NCBI GenBank assembly: GCA_002304995.1
Contig: DBPV01000113.1
Location: 37,631 to 54,115 of the forward strand
DNA: 16,485 nucleotides
Direction of reading: 5' to 3'
DNA from: Syntrophaceae bacterium UBA1411
GTDB lineage: Bacteria; Desulfobacterota; Syntrophia; Syntrophales; Smithellaceae
Of this stretch, positions 14,972-16,485 are shown piece by piece; within the stretch, counting starts at the first letter, position 1, and each line of letters starts with the position of its first letter. The position numbers and the translations under genes are program-made. The notes under the pieces are model-generated. The model saw only the letters and a program-made list of their open reading frames with translations, was not told the DNA's origin and did not search any database.

Positions 14972-14998
14972 TGTATAATGGTTTGGAATTTCTTTCAA
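14972..14998 (-). promoter_or_regulatory. Candidate rnpB promoter
   Basis: On the minus strand TTGAAA (14993-14998) and TATACA (14972-14977) stand 15 nt apart, a little short of the ideal 17. The expected start, ~14965, falls just before the P1 stem of rnpB, which supports the call. Confidence 0.5.
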
Positions 14999-15056
14999 GG
15001 ACTCTTCGCGAAAGTTTGCGGGCAAAGCGTCTGTCGTGTCGACGGCCGAAATGCGG

Positions 15057-15476
15057 TCAACCGCGATGCTCGTCGATGGCCAGATTGGCCTGCCGGTCCG
15101 CCAGGGCGTTGTGGCAGCGCAGAACGTGCCGTACTTCGACGGACGCAAAGGAAGACAAAAGCCCGCGGACTTCCCGCATCAGGCCCTTGAGGTTTTCGTT
15201 TTTCACCCGGTATGTTCCATTCACCTGATTGGCGAGCAATTCCGAATCCAGATAGACGTCCAGATGCTTAATGCCCCGGTCCAGCGCGCCTTTCAGCCCG
15301 AGAATCAGGGCCTGATATTCGGCGATGTTGTTGGTGCACCGGCCCAGGTACGCGCGGCCCTCCCAGAGCACGCGGTCCGCTGGGTCGGTGATGACCGCCC
15401 CCGCCCCGCCGATCCCCGGATTGCCGCGGCAGGCGCCGTCGGTAAACAACTTCGCTCTTTCGTTTTCCATACCCAT
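15057..15476 (-). CDS. RNase HI family protein
   Basis: Ribonuclease HI cuts the RNA strand of RNA-DNA hybrids. The 139-aa protein has the fold's four acidic residues in sequence: D13 (FTDGACRGNPG), E53 (NNIAEYQAL), D77 (DVYLDSELLANQVNG) and D127 (HNALADRQAN). It resembles the shorter RnhA-like/RBD-less proteins common in anaerobes and Gram-positives rather than E. coli RnhA, whose basic handle region is lacking here. Its ATG at 15476 immediately follows the TAG of the zinc-ribbon gene, and a second in-frame ATG is two codons later. With no clear ribosome site, it is probably translated by coupling. These two genes form an operon ahead of rnpB. Confidence 0.92.
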   Translation of the reverse strand: MGMENERAKLFTDGACRGNPGIGGAGAVITDPADRVLWEGRAYLGRCTNNIAEYQALILGLKGALDRGIKHLDVYLDSELLANQVNGTYRVKNENLKGLMREVRGLLSSFASVEVRHVLRCHNALADRQANLAIDEHRG

Positions 15477-16196
15477 CTAGGCGGACTTTTCCTGGTCTTC
15501 GAAATAGATGATCCGGTTGCAGTTGGGGCAGCTCAGCAAAGCTTCGGACCGCTGCACCTCATTGTACATCTGCGGCGGAATATTCATGTGGCAGCCGTTG
15601 CAGACGGCTTTCCAGACGGAAATGACACCGATGCCGTTGTTGCGCTTGCGGACTCTTTCATACCGGTCCACCAGTTCGCCGGGCAGCTGTTTCTGCAGGT
15701 CGGCGCGCTTCTCCGTCCAGGCTTGCGTATCCGCGTCCACGGCGCCGAGCTCGTCTGTGAGGTTTTTCTTTTCCCGCACGTGCTCGCCTGCGGCCTGCCG
15801 AAGCGTCTCTTCATCCTGCTTGACAAGCCCGGTCAGCTGATCCATTTCTTCCATGAGCGCGATGATCTGCGTTTCGATGTCGCCGCTTGCCTTTTCCGCC
15901 GTTTCGATTTCCTTGAGCATGGCCTGGTATTCTTTGTTGTTCTTGACCTCCAAAAGCCTTTCCCTGGTTTTGCTCATCGCGTCCTGAAGCTTCTTGATTC
16001 TGCTTTCCGCGTCGGACCGTTTCGCCTTGAGCTCGTCGTGCTTTCTTTTATTGCCTTCGACCTTTTCCCGGAAAAGACGGAAGTCTTCTTCCATTTTGAC
16101 GATCGCTTCGGGCAGCTTGATCTTTTTGGCGGATAGTTTGACCAGTTCCGAATCACACTCCTGCAGACGAATTAACAGCGCTAATTTCTCTTTCAA
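15477..16196 (-). CDS. Coiled-coil protein with C4 zinc ribbon (DUF164/zf-RING_7 family)
   Basis: This 239-aa protein of the CT398-like family has a long coiled coil (about residues 5-180, rich in heptad Leu/Ile/Glu/Lys) and a C-terminal zinc ribbon, C199-NG-C202-H and C223-PN-C226. Family members are widespread, and their molecular role is not settled; links to flagellar, secretion or nucleic-acid functions have been suggested. It has no signal peptide and should be cytoplasmic. The TTG start at 16196 is chosen because AAGGAG lies 6 nt upstream and the frame has no suitable ATG near it. It is the first gene of a two-gene unit whose stop touches the RNase HI start, a frequent pairing in this part of the bacterial tree as far as I recall. 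Confidence 0.9.
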   Translation of the reverse strand: MKEKLALLIRLQECDSELVKLSAKKIKLPEAIVKMEEDFRLFREKVEGNKRKHDELKAKRSDAESRIKKLQDAMSKTRERLLEVKNNKEYQAMLKEIETAEKASGDIETQIIALMEEMDQLTGLVKQDEETLRQAAGEHVREKKNLTDELGAVDADTQAWTEKRADLQKQLPGELVDRYERVRKRNNGIGVISVWKAVCNGCHMNIPPQMYNEVQRSEALLSCPNCNRIIYFEDQEKSA

Positions 16197-16217
16197 CCAA
16201 TTCTCCTTTGTTTCCGT

Positions 16218-16250
16218 AATAAAAAAAATGCACCGCTTGGGTGCATTTTA
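16218..16250 (-). terminator. Intrinsic terminator downstream of the tRNA gene
   Basis: ATGCACC (16228-16234) pairs with GGTGCAT (16240-16246) around a 5-nt loop. On the minus strand it is followed by a run of T (complement of the A run 16221-16228), so it ends the tRNA transcript before the zinc-ribbon gene. Confidence 0.8.
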
Positions 16251-16406
16251 GAAAGCCTGGTTATATTTTTGATTCTGCGCCGTGACAGAACGGGGAAATC
16301 CGCCTGATCACGGCCGCACCGTCCATGACGATATCGCAACAACTCCTTGCTGGGAAAAGCGGCATTTTATTCATAGCCGGGGGTTCCTTGTTTATAAAAT
16401 CAAATA
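16251..16406 (-). other. Non-coding tRNA trailer region
   Basis: These ~155 nt between the tRNA 3' end and the terminator hold no recognised gene or motif. They should form the tRNA precursor's 3' trailer. Confidence 0.5.
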
Positions 16407-16482
16407 TGGTGGGCCCACCTGGGATCGAACCAGGGACCTACCGGTTATGAGCCGGTGGCTCTACCAATTGAGCTATAGGCCC
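16407..16482 (-). tRNA. tRNA with anticodon CAT (probably Ile2, otherwise elongator Met)
   Basis: The full 76-nt cloverleaf can be read on the minus strand: acceptor GGGCCTA/TGGGCCC, D-arm AGCTCAATTGGTAGAGC, anticodon stem ACCGG/CCGGT with loop CTCATAA (anticodon complement at 16447-16449), T-arm CCTGG-TTCGATC-CCAGG, discriminator A and an encoded CCA (16407-16409). Acceptor pairs 4-69 and 5-68 are both C-G, as in E. coli tRNA-Ile2, the substrate of lysidine synthase TilS, and unlike E. coli elongator tRNA-Met. It is not an initiator, since GGG/CCC pairs are missing from the anticodon stem. The Ile2 choice is inferred. Confidence 0.95.
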
Positions 16483-16485
16483 GCC

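Noticed and set aside
15036..16136. 366-codon plus-strand frame
   Set aside because: It is antisense to the RNase HI and zinc-ribbon genes, both of which have full motif support.
1..16485. CRISPR array, transposon, integrase or phage genes
   Set aside because: I saw no regularly spaced repeats, transposase motifs, terminal inverted repeats or integrase genes anywhere in the window.

Overview
The window looks like chromosomal DNA from an anaerobic, energy-limited bacterium, most likely a Desulfobacterota (deltaproteobacterial) lineage close to the syntrophic Syntrophus/Smithella group. This placement is inferred from gene content (an Hdr/MvhD electron-bifurcation operon with a selenoprotein, and a sigma-54 two-component system), not from a phylogenetic marker. 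Nearly all genes are on the minus strand. Only a two-gene unit at 12770-14509 is on the plus strand. I see no insertion sequence, phage gene or CRISPR array.

Positions 1-7038 (minus) form one tight operon for a cytoplasmic heterodisulfide-reductase-type flavin electron-bifurcating complex. In order of transcription it holds a giant HdrA fusion (1476 aa, with a GltD-like NAD(P)H-oxidoreductase module inserted in the first of two HdrA-like halves), MvhD, a FlxB/FrhB-like two-cluster iron-sulfur protein, HdrC, and HdrB, which is cut by the left window edge. MvhD is broken by an in-frame TGA at 2343-2345. The TGA sits exactly where the family has the first Cys of its CHPGxCH motif, and a SECIS-like hairpin lies just downstream, so I annotate one selenoprotein gene at 2121-2561 rather than two fragments or a pseudogene.

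Positions 7334-12274 (minus) hold the ribosome-assembly GTPase EngB and then a signalling operon. That operon, in order of transcription, is a 59-aa two-helix membrane protein, a dCache-PAS-PAS histidine kinase and an NtrC-family sigma-54 activator. The 495-bp divergent intergenic region (12275-12769) is rich in signals. It has a sigma-70-like promoter for the kinase operon, a strong minus-strand hairpin/T-tract with no gene to terminate, an 11-bp-arm inverted repeat, and a near-consensus -24/-12 sigma-54 promoter facing atpE.

Positions 12770-14509 (plus) hold an F0 ATP synthase c subunit with a signal-peptide-like N-terminus, then an orphan double-Cache membrane protein with no output domain. 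I infer that the divergent kinase/activator pair switches on this atpE-dCache unit through the sigma-54 promoter. A shared bidirectional terminator separates it from rnpB (RNase P RNA, minus). An RNase HI-family protein, a coiled-coil/zinc-ribbon (DUF164) protein and a tRNA with anticodon CAT follow towards the right edge, all minus.

The most interesting points are the selenocysteine MvhD, the HdrA-GltD-HdrA fusion that may replace a separate NAD(H)-input subunit, and the possible sigma-54 control of an ATP synthase c subunit with a companion Cache sensor.
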